Of a DNA stretch of 64,000 nt, positions 1 through 7,990 are shown piece after piece. The stretch lies in assembly GCA_050178135.1 (NCBI GenBank), contig JBFXGJ010000009.1:8027-72026 (forward strand), written 5' to 3'. Under the pieces are notes generated by a model. That model did no database searches and was not told the origin of the DNA. It saw only the letters and a list, made by a program, of their open reading frames with translations. The DNA is from UBA288 sp050178135 (GTDB taxonomy: Archaea; Halobacteriota; Methanomicrobia; Methanomicrobiales; Methanospirillaceae). Position 1 is the stretch's first letter, and each line of letters begins with the position of its first letter. The translations under genes and the position numbers were made by a program.

Positions 1-1
1 G

Positions 2-1003
2 ACCACGCTGGACGTCCAGGGATATTACAAGCCAATCGAGCTCCTCAAGGACGAGGTTACGCTCAGGGACTTCCGGATTACCGGGCGCGGTTTCATACTG
101 GTCCGAGCCAGCCACATCCTCGTCGAGAACATCTCGATCACGACCATGCAGTCGGGTCGCGTGGAAGCGAACGGAGCCTTCTTCGTCTTCGCCAAGGACT
201 CGGTGATCGAAGACATTGAGTTCCGGAACTGCATCGCGATCGACTGTGGAATCCACGGGTTCAACGTGAACGGCCAGGGATCGCCGAAAGAGACGCGTAA
301 CCTCCGATTCATCGACTGCATCGCACGGCGATGCGGGAACGAGGACTCTCGGGCCGTCTGGACGACGGGCTTCGACTTCCACGAGACCAACGACCTCTAT
401 GGGCTCACGGTCCTCCGCTGCCGTGCAGAGGACAACTGGGAGTCCGGGTTTCACTTCGAACCGGGCGGACACGTGACACCGAAGACCGTCGCCGAGGACA
501 TCCGGATGGAAGACTGCGTCAGCATTGGAAACGGGCACCGGAACACCAAATCATACCCGTACTCCGATACCTTCTCCTCGGGGTACTACGTCCACAACAA
601 CGCCGTCATTGTCAACTGCACCTCGGAGAGGAACAAGAACGCCGGGTTCTTCGTCCATGGTGGGAGAAACGCGACGTTCGAAGAGTGCACCGACATCGGG
701 TCGACCTACGGGTTCAAGATCGTGAAGGACTCCCGAGGGGTCACGCTCCGGAACTGCGCGACGAGCGACAACCTGGAGTGGGGCCTTTGGGCGGCATGGA
801 CCGATCGCCTGGTTCTCTCCGGGTTTTCTCAAAAGAACGTGACCGGAAAAGACGGGTACCAGTCGATCCTCGGGTGGTACTACGGGAACCCCGACTATGA
901 GAAGCCGGTGAAGAACTCGCGGTTTGAGATCGCCGCGGATGGAAACCTCCCGGTCCTGAACGAGGCCGGCACCAACAACCGCTACGATCTCACGAGGCTT
1001 TGA
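2..1003 (+). CDS. right-handed beta-helix repeat protein, 5'-truncated by the window edge
   Basis: The frame is open from base 2, so the real start lies outside the window; 333 residues are visible. The sequence is built of short rungs of about 22-30 residues rich in N, C, G and V (for example FRNCIAIDCG, FIDCIARRCG, LRNCATSDN), as in pectin-lyase-like parallel beta-helices. Such folds bind or cleave polysaccharide or serve as surface adhesins; no catalytic residues can be assigned. No membrane segment is seen in the visible part, and the N-terminus (signal peptide) is missing. The stop overlaps the TTG start of the next gene. The fold call is good, the function is unknown. Confidence 0.75.
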   Translation, partial: TTLDVQGYYKPIELLKDEVTLRDFRITGRGFILVRASHILVENISITTMQSGRVEANGAFFVFAKDSVIEDIEFRNCIAIDCGIHGFNVNGQGSPKETRNLRFIDCIARRCGNEDSRAVWTTGFDFHETNDLYGLTVLRCRAEDNWESGFHFEPGGHVTPKTVAEDIRMEDCVSIGNGHRNTKSYPYSDTFSSGYYVHNNAVIVNCTSERNKNAGFFVHGGRNATFEECTDIGSTYGFKIVKDSRGVTLRNCATSDNLEWGLWAAWTDRLVLSGFSQKNVTGKDGYQSILGWYYGNPDYEKPVKNSRFEIAADGNLPVLNEAGTNNRYDLTRL

Positions 1004-1488
1004 TCTCCAACGAAGCCAGGCTCGCGGTTCGCGAGCTGGATTCCATAGAGTTCCCCCTCGCCACAACGGTCTGGCGCGATTACTACGGGACCTGGGGTGA
1101 CCCGGTATCCGACCGGGTCTTCGCCCTCTTCGCGGACCGGACCATCGGCGCCCTTGCCATGTGTCGACGGCACCCGGACGGTTGTGAGGTCGACGCAGTC
1201 TTCACTCCCACCCCGTTTCGCGGACGCGGTTACGCCCGCCGCGTCGTGGCAGGACTCGTGGATGCCTGCCAGGGCGAGGACCTCTTCATGTACGCGGTAA
1301 CGGGACTCGAGCCGTTCTATGCCGTATTCGGCTTCGCACCGATCTCCGAATCCGACCTCCCACCCACAATCCGTGATCGATACGACTGGACCGTGGGCGA
1401 TAGGAAGGCGGCCAGAATCACGCCCATGCATCGGCGCGCCACCCGCACCGACAGGAATGGGCGTGATCGTGAATGTGCCAGATGGTAA
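1000..1488 (+). CDS. GNAT-family N-acetyltransferase
   Basis: This 162-residue protein has the acetyl-CoA binding core of GNAT enzymes. There is a beta-strand ending EVDAVFTPTPF, then the RGRGYARRVV pyrophosphate loop (the R/Q-x-x-G-x-G/A motif) around residues 70-80, and then the FYAVFGF segment near residue 110 that is typical of beta5-alpha4. The best start is a TTG that overlaps the stop of the upstream beta-helix gene, which implies translational coupling; no in-frame ATG near the N-terminus competes. The last 25 residues are arginine-rich and may be a poorly conserved tail. The acceptor substrate cannot be told from sequence. Confidence 0.7.
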   Translation: MISNEARLAVRELDSIEFPLATTVWRDYYGTWGDPVSDRVFALFADRTIGALAMCRRHPDGCEVDAVFTPTPFRGRGYARRVVAGLVDACQGEDLFMYAVTGLEPFYAVFGFAPISESDLPPTIRDRYDWTVGDRKAARITPMHRRATRTDRNGRDRECARW

Positions 1489-2034
1489 CCATTACCAGCC
1501 GGAAGTGATCGCGTTGCGCGCGAATGCACAGCGTCGTCACAGGCGGGACGTTTTTTAGTGTGATTCGAATCCTTCTCCCTGCCGGTCTGATCCGCGGCTC
1601 CGTCTGGTTTGACCGAGACCTTCGCCGGTCTGGCGCCGGTGAGGACACGGCCCCCAATCCTTCGAATGAATTATCCCCCTGCCGATCATCCGGCCCGCCG
1701 CCCGCGAAACCCGGGCTGGGCGTCAATATCGCGCTCACCATCGCGAGCGATATGCGGATGCGGACGCTGACCCGAGACCACCACCAGGTCTCGCAGATCG
1801 AGATGTCCCCCAGGCCCTTCAAACCGAAGAACTCTGCCACCGACTCTCCCCGGCATGTTTACCCCTGTCCTGGGAGTGCCGGAGCATACTTCCGAAGAAA
1901 GGGTACAAAACAGGAATCCCTAAAGGTCGACCGACACTAACCAGGGGAATGGGAACGCCCGCCTCAACCCGCCCGCGGTGAAATAGAACAGCCTTGACGG
2001 CAGTTAGAAGAGGTGGAGGAAGGGCCCAGCAGCT
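1489..2034. other. 546-base gene-free gap between convergent genes
   Basis: Both flanking genes read toward this gap. A run of six T at 1551-1556 follows the acetyltransferase gene and is a plausible archaeal oligo-T terminator. Open frames exist on both strands, but their products are proline/arginine-rich without a recognisable family or ribosome binding site. The region may hold decayed coding sequence. No tRNA-like fold was found. Confidence 0.5.
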
Positions 2035-3240
2035 TCAACCAGCCCCGATTACCAGCCTCCAGATGTTCTCCGCGCCCTGCGATACCAGGAGCGTCGGATC
2101 GATGCCGAGCGCCGGGAAGAGGAGGGCGAAGTAGGCGACCGTGCCGAGCGTTGATCCGACGTTCGCAAGCGCGGCGACGAAGACGACACGGAAGAGCGGA
2201 TTCTGGCGGAGCTCGGAGAAATCGGCAGCCTCGAGGAGGCGTTTTACGTCCCCCTTCCTGGGCTTCCTGATCTTCGCCTCCACGATTGCAGAAAACCACC
2301 CCGCTGCTATCAGGGGGTGGATGGCGGTCAGCCATGAGACCGCGAAGCCGGTCAGGGCAGAAAGCGGGTGACCGCCGGCGATCAGAGTGAAGACCGCGGT
2401 CAGCACCCCGTGGAGCAGCACCCAGTAGAGAAGGGCCCAGGCGAGAACGCCCACGCCCACGCCCGAAAATGCGATCAGCACCAGGAGACCGATGAAGAGG
2501 GCCGCGACTCCCACCTCGATGACACGAAGCCAGGGAAAGGGCTGCACCGTCCGGACGAGGTCCTCCATTGGCGGGAGCGTTGACGGTTCGGCAATGTAAC
2601 GGCGGATACCCGCGACGTGCCCGGCTCCGATGACGGCCAGTACCCGTTCATGGGTCCGGGCAAGCCCCAGGATCTGGTGCGCGAGGTACGCATCGCGTTC
2701 ATCGATCAGAGCTCGGGCACCGTTCGGCGAGAACCGCCGGAACTCTTCGAGCGCCGCGGTGATGACGTCCTGCTGCTTGAGGGATTCGATGTCGATCTCC
2801 TCGCCTCCCCCTCCGCCGAGCTGGAAGACCGAGAGGGCGAGAGCGCCACCCATCCGGAGTTTCTCAACAAAGGACATCGACGACCAGAACCGCTGCAGCG
2901 TGATCCGGATGTCCCGGTCGATCAGGCCGATGCGGATCCCGCGCTCCTCCGCCGCCTCGCAGGCGGCCTTCATCTCTGCGCCCGGCTCCACACCGACGTC
3001 CATACCGATCCGCCGCTGGACATAACCAAGGGCCCACTGGATCAGGAGCTGGGTGAACTGTCCGTTCTTCAGGATCTCTCCGATCTCCGGCTCCTCTGCC
3101 CCATACTTCAGGGTGTGGTACCTGGGCGGGTCAAGTTCGACGGCAACGATGTCAGGGACGAAGGACTCGATCTCCTGCTTCACCTCTTCGACGGACTCCG
3201 ACGAGACGTGGGCAGTCCCCACGAGACGGATCTCACTCAT
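2035..3240 (-). CDS. TraB/PrgY family membrane protein
   Basis: This 401-residue protein starts with a cytosolic TraB domain: the first GxxH motif is GTAH at residues 8-11, a conserved acidic stretch VAVELDPPRY follows, and the second GxxH motif (GAGH) lies near residue 206. The C-terminal third has about four hydrophobic segments (near 245-290 and 350-395). The family was named for enterococcal pheromone shutdown proteins and is thought to be a metal-dependent peptidase-like fold; the archaeal role is unknown. It is the last gene of the guaAA-YkgJ-traB operon, and its ATG overlaps the upstream stop (3237-3240). Confidence 0.85.
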   Translation of the reverse strand: MSEIRLVGTAHVSSESVEEVKQEIESFVPDIVAVELDPPRYHTLKYGAEEPEIGEILKNGQFTQLLIQWALGYVQRRIGMDVGVEPGAEMKAACEAAEERGIRIGLIDRDIRITLQRFWSSMSFVEKLRMGGALALSVFQLGGGGGEEIDIESLKQQDVITAALEEFRRFSPNGARALIDERDAYLAHQILGLARTHERVLAVIGAGHVAGIRRYIAEPSTLPPMEDLVRTVQPFPWLRVIEVGVAALFIGLLVLIAFSGVGVGVLAWALLYWVLLHGVLTAVFTLIAGGHPLSALTGFAVSWLTAIHPLIAAGWFSAIVEAKIRKPRKGDVKRLLEAADFSELRQNPLFRVVFVAALANVGSTLGTVAYFALLFPALGIDPTLLVSQGAENIWRLVIGAG

Positions 3241-3779
3241 AACAGGGTCACGCCCCTACTGTCGATCAACACGTCGAACCCAGGAGTTAGAGCAGCGGTC
3301 GCAAGGCGGTCACGGATCGCCCGGGCATCCTCCTCCTCCGCATCCCGGCGCAGGAGGAGGTCACGAGCGATGGAAAGGGCCTCCTCGCCGGTGAGCGGGC
3401 TACCGATCCCCGGGCACTCCGAGACGATCAGCCGGTCGCCGTCGAGCATAAAGGGATAGGTCCGGCAGAGATGGGGGCGGTTGTTATAAACCGAACAACC
3501 ATGACCGTCATGCAGTCGGCAGGCCCCCTCATCATCGCGGCGAAGAGCCCAGCCGAAGCGGCACCGTACCCCGCGGACCTCCACAACCTCGGGGTATGGT
3601 TCGGCCACCTCTTCGAGGGAGGACGCGAGCGCACCGGCAATGCGCTCGACCTCGTCTCGTCCCGCCATCACCAGGGAGCCATCGGTCCCGAGACCACGGC
3701 AGCAATCCCCACACCGGGTGCATCGAAAGCCGATCGCGAGTATCTCGTCCGCAAGTTCGCGGAGTGCTGTCAGACCCAC
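3237..3779 (-). CDS. YkgJ-family cysteine cluster protein
   Basis: This 180-residue protein carries the YkgJ (CxxCxxCC) signature: Cys20, Cys23, Cys26 and Cys27, followed by further Cys in the segments ACRLHDGHGCSVY, HLCRTYP and SECPGIG. The arrangement suggests a zinc or iron-sulfur site. Members are widespread in methanogens, with no agreed function. The gene starts three bases after the stop of guaAA and its stop overlaps the start of the TraB gene, so the three are one transcription unit. Confidence 0.85.
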   Translation of the reverse strand: MGLTALRELADEILAIGFRCTRCGDCCRGLGTDGSLVMAGRDEVERIAGALASSLEEVAEPYPEVVEVRGVRCRFGWALRRDDEGACRLHDGHGCSVYNNRPHLCRTYPFMLDGDRLIVSECPGIGSPLTGEEALSIARDLLLRRDAEEEDARAIRDRLATAALTPGFDVLIDSRGVTLL

Positions 3780-3782
3780 GTG

Positions 3783-4343
3783 TCAAGCCTCACCGCGGCA
3801 GACCCGGTCAAAGTTCTCGTACACCCGCCGCCCGTCGATGGAGTGGCTCACCTCGGGGTGCCATTGGATCCCGTAGAGCGGACGGCTCCGGTGGGCGATC
3901 GCCTCCGAGGGGCAGATGTCAGAGACGGCAAGAAGGTCGAATTCTGGGGGAACGGCGGAGACCTCGTCCTGGTGAGATGCCCAGACCCGAATACGTTCCG
4001 GGTAGCCCTCGAGGATCCGATCGTGGTCGCGAATTGCCACGTCAACCGCTCCGTACCCCCCCATGCGCCCTGGCGAGACCGTTCCGCCAAAACGGTGGGC
4101 GATTACGTGGAGACCGAGACAGATCCCGAGGACCGGCAGGTCGAGATCCAGGTACTCGGCGCAGCGGCCCGTTCGCTCGATCGCGGGTCCCCCACCGAGG
4201 ATCACCCCGCGACACCCTCCGGCAACCTCATCGGGCGGTGTCGTATTCGGCACCATTTTTACCTCGATCTCGAGGTCCCGGAGCATCCGGAGGATCAGGT
4301 GGTTGAATTGCCCGAAATTGTTGACCACGAAGATGGGTCGCAT
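3783..4343 (-). CDS. guaAA: GMP synthase subunit A (glutamine amidotransferase)
   Basis: This is the stand-alone class I glutaminase subunit of the archaeal two-part GMP synthetase, supplying ammonia for XMP to GMP conversion. It has 186 residues, a normal length. The nucleophile is Cys75 in VLGICLG, and the catalytic His/Glu are H162 and E164 in QWHPEV. The PP-loop subunit B is not in the window. It heads the operon with the YkgJ and TraB genes. A TATA-like catataaag lies about 20 bases upstream on this strand (around 4360), which would give a short or absent leader. Confidence 0.92.
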   Translation of the reverse strand: MRPIFVVNNFGQFNHLILRMLRDLEIEVKMVPNTTPPDEVAGGCRGVILGGGPAIERTGRCAEYLDLDLPVLGICLGLHVIAHRFGGTVSPGRMGGYGAVDVAIRDHDRILEGYPERIRVWASHQDEVSAVPPEFDLLAVSDICPSEAIAHRSRPLYGIQWHPEVSHSIDGRRVYENFDRVCRGEA

Positions 4344-4379
4344 TGCGGAGCTGGTTCGCTTTATATGATGATAGCCTTT

Positions 4380-5390
4380 TCAGCTGTAGCTCCTGACCGT
4401 CGCCAGGACGTGGGCCCGCACCTCGTCAGGGGTATGCCCGAGGAGCGTGGCGAGGGCGAGAGCCCCCCCCGCACCCATCCCCTCCTTCACTTCGCCGATG
4501 CAGTACCGGGCGAGGCCGGCATGACCAAGGTCACCGAACCCCGGGTCGACATAGAGAGAACGAACTCCAATCAGGTCGGCGATCTCGGCAAAGTTCGCGG
4601 ACGGGTCGTCGCGTACATAGGTGGTCGTCACCAGGGCGGGAGGATCCTGCCCGATGGCTCGAAGGGCTGCCGCGACGGCGAGGTGCTGGGTCCCACCGGC
4701 GAGCAGGAGGGTGCCTCGATAGGCCTGGGCAACCCCGACGGCGACCGGGATCATGGGGTCGCCCGCCTCGCGCAGGACGGAAACCGGATCGAGTTTCCCG
4801 AGGGGCCGAAGTCGGTCGAGAACCGCCCGGACGACCTCTTCCTTCCGGTCGGTCGGGTTGACGACGAAGCTGCTCGAGACCCGCGCCGGATACCCCAAGG
4901 CACGCAGCACGCAGAGCGCGGTCGTCGTCCCACCGGGGACGCACTCGCCGAGGACGAGGAGGTCCGAGAGCCCGGAGAGAAGCCGGCCGATCGTCCGGCC
5001 TCCTTCGATGAGCCGTTCTGCTTCGGGGACTGCCGGCCCGGAACGGGGGTCTCCCCCCGGGGCGGCGTGAAGATCGAGGCAGGGGACGGCGGGTGGCTCG
5101 GCGAGCCCGGCATCGATAAGAAGCGGGACCAGCCCGGCGAGCTCAGTCGCCGCGCGCGTGATGGATGCCGGCGTCGGGCACCCCGTCGGGGTGTCGGGAC
5201 GGGCCGGTCGGCTTGTGATCGCGCCGTAGGTCACCAGCTCGGCATCCAGGTTCGGCGTGAGGAGCGTCTTCTCGGGGGAGGGGCCCGCACCCGAGATCCC
5301 CGGCACGGTCGAGAGGAGGGTGTTCGCGAGGATCGCAGCAAAGAGCGGACGCGTGCAGCAGATCGCCGGCGTCTCCGAGAGGAACGGCAT
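4380..5390 (-). CDS. cobT: archaeal CobT-related phosphoribosyltransferase (nicotinate-nucleotide dependent)
   Basis: This 336-residue protein belongs to the archaeal CobT-related family (UPF0284). The family is proposed to transfer the phosphoribosyl group of nicotinate mononucleotide to the cobamide lower-ligand base, giving the alpha-riboside phosphate. The glycine-rich GECVPGGTTTALCVLRALG segment around residues 155-175 is the family hallmark. It is divergent from cobZ-cobS with only 43 bases between starts, so one intergenic promoter region serves the whole lower-ligand assembly set. Sequence similarity to bacterial CobT is low, so the exact base used cannot be predicted. Confidence 0.87.
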   Translation of the reverse strand: MPFLSETPAICCTRPLFAAILANTLLSTVPGISGAGPSPEKTLLTPNLDAELVTYGAITSRPARPDTPTGCPTPASITRAATELAGLVPLLIDAGLAEPPAVPCLDLHAAPGGDPRSGPAVPEAERLIEGGRTIGRLLSGLSDLLVLGECVPGGTTTALCVLRALGYPARVSSSFVVNPTDRKEEVVRAVLDRLRPLGKLDPVSVLREAGDPMIPVAVGVAQAYRGTLLLAGGTQHLAVAAALRAIGQDPPALVTTTYVRDDPSANFAEIADLIGVRSLYVDPGFGDLGHAGLARYCIGEVKEGMGAGGALALATLLGHTPDEVRAHVLATVRSYS

Positions 5391-5433
5391 AGGATCTCTA
5401 TTTTTCCGCTACCGCGTTAAACGATCCGGTACC

Positions 5434-5874
5434 ATGTTCGAGGTCGAGGAACGGCTGGCCAGGAAGGGGATCACCAGGGAAGCGATTATCGAGGCCGGTA
5501 TGGCACTCTACGTCCCGCACGGCCTCGGTCCCGAGATGGCGGCGGCGAGACTCGACGTCCTGCTCACCCGTCACCTCCGCGACCCGAATGTCGCCGCCCT
5601 TCTGGTCGGCGCAGTCCTCCTCGAGGAGGAGCTCGTGGACAGCCGGAGGGAGTCGGAGCTCGAGAGCGACCCGGTCTTCCTCCTTGCCGACGAGATCATC
5701 GGGATGGCAATCGCTGAAGTGATTGCCGGCACGTACGCCCGCTTCGAGTTCACGAGATACGATCAGAAGAAACCGGGAATTTTGGGGTCCCTCGGGCCTT
5801 TCCTTGACGACGCGATCGCCGGCCTGATCGCCGGATGCACCTCGCGGCTGTACAGCGAGCAGGTCGAGGGATGA
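5434..5874 (+). CDS. cobZ: alpha-ribazole phosphatase CobZ (PgpA-like)
   Basis: The 146-residue product is PgpA-like, the type shown in methanogens to be alpha-ribazole-5'-phosphate phosphatase (CobZ), the non-orthologous replacement for bacterial CobC. The frame is open upstream to 5257, but the ATG at 5434 is chosen because it begins the conserved MFEVEERLARKGI helix and avoids overlap with the divergent cobT. An acidic run LLADEIIGMAIAEV near residues 85-98 fits the metal-binding site of the family. It overlaps cobS by ATGA, and cobT is next door, so the cobamide role is preferred over phosphatidylglycerophosphatase. Confidence 0.85.
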   Translation: MFEVEERLARKGITREAIIEAGMALYVPHGLGPEMAAARLDVLLTRHLRDPNVAALLVGAVLLEEELVDSRRESELESDPVFLLADEIIGMAIAEVIAGTYARFEFTRYDQKKPGILGSLGPFLDDAIAGLIAGCTSRLYSEQVEG

Positions 5875-6587
5875 TCCGGTCGGTCCTCGCGCTCCTCCAG
5901 TTCTGCACCGTCCTTCCGCTCGGCCAGCCGGTGGACTTCGACCAATTCGCACGTCGATCCTATCTCTATCCCCTCTCCGGGTACGTCGTCGGGGGACTCG
6001 GAGGGCTGCTCGTCCTTGCAGTTCCGGACCCGGCGATCGGGGCCGCGCTCGGTATCGGGGCGGTCCTGCTCCTGACGGGCGCCCATCACCTCGACGGACT
6101 CCTCGACCTCGGCGACGGGCTGATGGCCCACGGGGGTCGGGAGGTTCGCGTCCGGGCCCTCCTCGACCGCCAGGTGGGAGCCGGGGCCCTGGCGCTCGGG
6201 ATGACCACGCTCCTTCTCGCCTACGCAGGGCTCCAGTCCGCTCCACACCCGTTCGCTGCCCTGATCGCGGCAGAAGTGCTTGGCCGGTTCACGATGGCCG
6301 TCCTGACCGTGGTCGGCCGGCCCTTCCGCGAGGGAATACACGGGTATCTTCACGAGCGTGCACATGGCTGGTTCATCCTACCGGCATCCCTCCTCTGCCT
6401 GCCGCTCGTGCTCCTCCCGCTCGGGACCGTCCCGCTGCTGGCATGCGCGGCAACGAGCGCGCTCATCGTCGTTCTGGTACTGGGCCTCGGGCACCGCCTC
6501 TTTGGTGGGGTCAATGGGGACCTGGTCGGGGCCTCCCACGAGCTCGCCCGCGCAGCCGTCCTCTGTGTGCTGGCGCTCGCCTCCTGA
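5871..6587 (+). CDS. cobS: adenosylcobinamide-GDP ribazoletransferase (cobalamin synthase)
   Basis: This 238-residue integral membrane protein joins adenosylcobinamide-GDP with alpha-ribazole, the last step of the nucleotide loop pathway. The family motif HHLDGLLDLGDGL lies near residues 70-82 and carries the conserved acidic residues; about six hydrophobic segments follow. The start is the ATG at 5871, which overlaps the cobZ stop in ATGA; the frame runs a little further upstream but there is no reason to use it. cobT, cobZ and cobS together cover the lower-ligand branch; CobY/CobU functions are not in the window. Confidence 0.92.
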   Translation: MIRSVLALLQFCTVLPLGQPVDFDQFARRSYLYPLSGYVVGGLGGLLVLAVPDPAIGAALGIGAVLLLTGAHHLDGLLDLGDGLMAHGGREVRVRALLDRQVGAGALALGMTTLLLAYAGLQSAPHPFAALIAAEVLGRFTMAVLTVVGRPFREGIHGYLHERAHGWFILPASLLCLPLVLLPLGTVPLLACAATSALIVVLVLGLGHRLFGGVNGDLVGASHELARAAVLCVLALAS

Positions 6588-6641
6588 GCAGTTCGAGCCG
6601 AAGCGAATCGTTTAGTAGGGTGCCGCCTCACCTTATCCAAC

Positions 6642-7523
6642 ATGCAGCCGATGGAGAGGAGCATCCATGCGCGGGGCGGGGTGATCACCCAGGCAAACCC
6701 CGAGCGGGTCACGGTCCGGACCCGTCTCCCGGCCGGCGTCATGAGCCTCGAGCAGCTCCGTGGGATCGGCGAGATCGCCGAACGCTACGGAGCGGACCAT
6801 GTCCACCTGACGACGCGGCAGACGATCGAGATCCCGCACCTGGACCCCGACCGTGTCGAGGAGATGGCACGTGATCTTGAGGCGAACGGGACCCCGATTG
6901 GTGCCGAACGACATGAGGTCGTCAACATCGTCGCCTGCCCGGGGACCGATCGATGCAAGTACGCAAACGTCGAGACCATCAGCCTTGCGCAGGAGCTCGA
7001 CCAGCGGTTCTTCGGCAGGGATCTACCAGTAAAGGTCCGGATCTCGATCGCCGGTTGTCCGAACTGCTGCAACAACGCACTCCTCAACGAGATCGGGATC
7101 GTAGGCCGGATCCGCCCGATCAGGACACCCGGACTCTGCACCGGGTGCGGCACCTGCGTCCAGTACTGCCGGGAGCAGGCCGTCACGATCAAGAACGGCG
7201 TCTGCCAGCTCGACGAGAGTAAGTGTAGCCTCTGCGGTATGTGCATCCATTCCTGCCCGTTCAGCCTGATCCGAGCAGAGGACCGGCACTACCTGGTCCT
7301 CGTCGGGGGCATGAGCGGGCGGCACCCTACCGTCGGCCGCGAATTAATCCGGGTCGACACCCCCGAGAAGGTGGTCGGCGTTGTCGACCGCGTAATCTAC
7401 TGGATCTACCGGCAGTCACGGGCAAACCGCCTGCTCGGCGAGCAGCTCGACGAGCTGGATTTCAACCGCTTGAAAGAGACTATCCAAAAAGAGTTCGGGA
7501 CCGATGAGACTCAGGAGCCGTAG
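6642..7523 (+). CDS. small sulfite/nitrite reductase-like siroheme iron-sulfur protein
   Basis: This 293-residue protein has one ferredoxin-like substrate domain and one siroheme/[4Fe-4S] half-domain. The siroheme-cluster ligands fit CX5C (CPGTDRC, residues about 99-105) and CX3C (CPNCC, about 139-143). Two ferredoxin motifs follow: CTGCGTCVQYC, where the residue after the last Cys is Arg rather than the usual Pro, and CSLCGMCIHSCP. It matches the dissimilatory sulfite-reductase-like proteins common in methanogens, thought to work in sulfite detoxification or sulfur assimilation; it has no F420-oxidising domain, unlike Fsr. It appears to be a single-gene unit after cobS. Confidence 0.85.
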   Translation: MQPMERSIHARGGVITQANPERVTVRTRLPAGVMSLEQLRGIGEIAERYGADHVHLTTRQTIEIPHLDPDRVEEMARDLEANGTPIGAERHEVVNIVACPGTDRCKYANVETISLAQELDQRFFGRDLPVKVRISIAGCPNCCNNALLNEIGIVGRIRPIRTPGLCTGCGTCVQYCREQAVTIKNGVCQLDESKCSLCGMCIHSCPFSLIRAEDRHYLVLVGGMSGRHPTVGRELIRVDTPEKVVGVVDRVIYWIYRQSRANRLLGEQLDELDFNRLKETIQKEFGTDETQEP

Positions 7524-7813
7524 CGAGCTCGGTACCCCTCGCCCTCGTCGTCGTCACACTCGATCGCGCTTCCATCTCGCACGTAGGTGTTGAACATCAT
7601 CGCCGCCTGCATCAGGTTCTCGTCCGGGGCGGTGCCGCGGCGGATCTCTGCCGCCGCGCGCCCCTGCGGCGCGGGAATGAGACGTCGACCCACTCTGATC
7701 CCGGTGCAGTGCTGGCAGTAGCCACAGAAGCGGTGAACCGACCGCTCTGTGCCAGCGCAATCAACAAACGCCTTGTCGCCGCCCGATTCCTTTTTCATCG
7801 GCAGGGTCTTCAT
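7511..7813 (-). CDS. small cysteine-motif protein of unknown function
   Basis: The predicted product is 100 residues, or 95 if translation starts at the second Met (7798). It contains FCGYCQHCTG, a CxxCxxC cluster, plus Cys19 and a single Cys in an acidic tail ECDDDEGEG, suggesting a metal site. I do not recognise the family. It converges on the sulfite-reductase-like gene with a 13-base overlap at the 3' ends, and is divergent from EF-1 alpha. Codon usage looks normal for the region. It could be a lineage-specific protein; the main doubt is its length. Confidence 0.5.
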   Translation of the reverse strand: MKTLPMKKESGGDKAFVDCAGTERSVHRFCGYCQHCTGIRVGRRLIPAPQGRAAAEIRRGTAPDENLMQAAMMFNTYVRDGSAIECDDDEGEGYRARYGS

Positions 7814-7903
7814 GAATGAAACATATTGACCTGCGAACGGATAATATTCTGTTGCTCGATTTGTATTTCCTGCCAGTAGAGCTGGAAGAACGCATTGGCC
7901 AGA

Positions 7904-7912
7904 TTTTATATA
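7904..7912 (+). promoter_or_regulatory. TATA box of the EF-1 alpha promoter
   Basis: TTTTATATA lies 79 bases before the EF-1 alpha ATG. Transcription would start about 25 bases downstream (near 7937), leaving a leader of about 50 bases that contains the GGAG ribosome binding site at 7978-7981. A long leader with a Shine-Dalgarno contrasts with many genes here that look leaderless. Confidence 0.6.
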
Positions 7913-7990
7913 CGTGTGTCTCGAATATGTAATACTCGCGTCGACCGGACAGGATGCTGTACCGTCCGTTCACGATTGGAGCACATATCT

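Noticed and set aside
1555..1580. T-loop-like TTCGAATC, as in a tRNA
   Set aside because: The flanking bases do not form a T-stem and no acceptor or anticodon arm fits.
1524..1940. Possible 138-residue protein in the gap before the TraB gene
   Set aside because: No ribosome binding site, family resemblance or normal composition; an equally long frame exists on the other strand.
3471..5420. Plus-strand frame of 649 codons across the guaAA and cobT genes
   Set aside because: It is the opposite-strand shadow of well-recognised genes in GC-rich sequence; its product has no domain and is charged and proline-rich.
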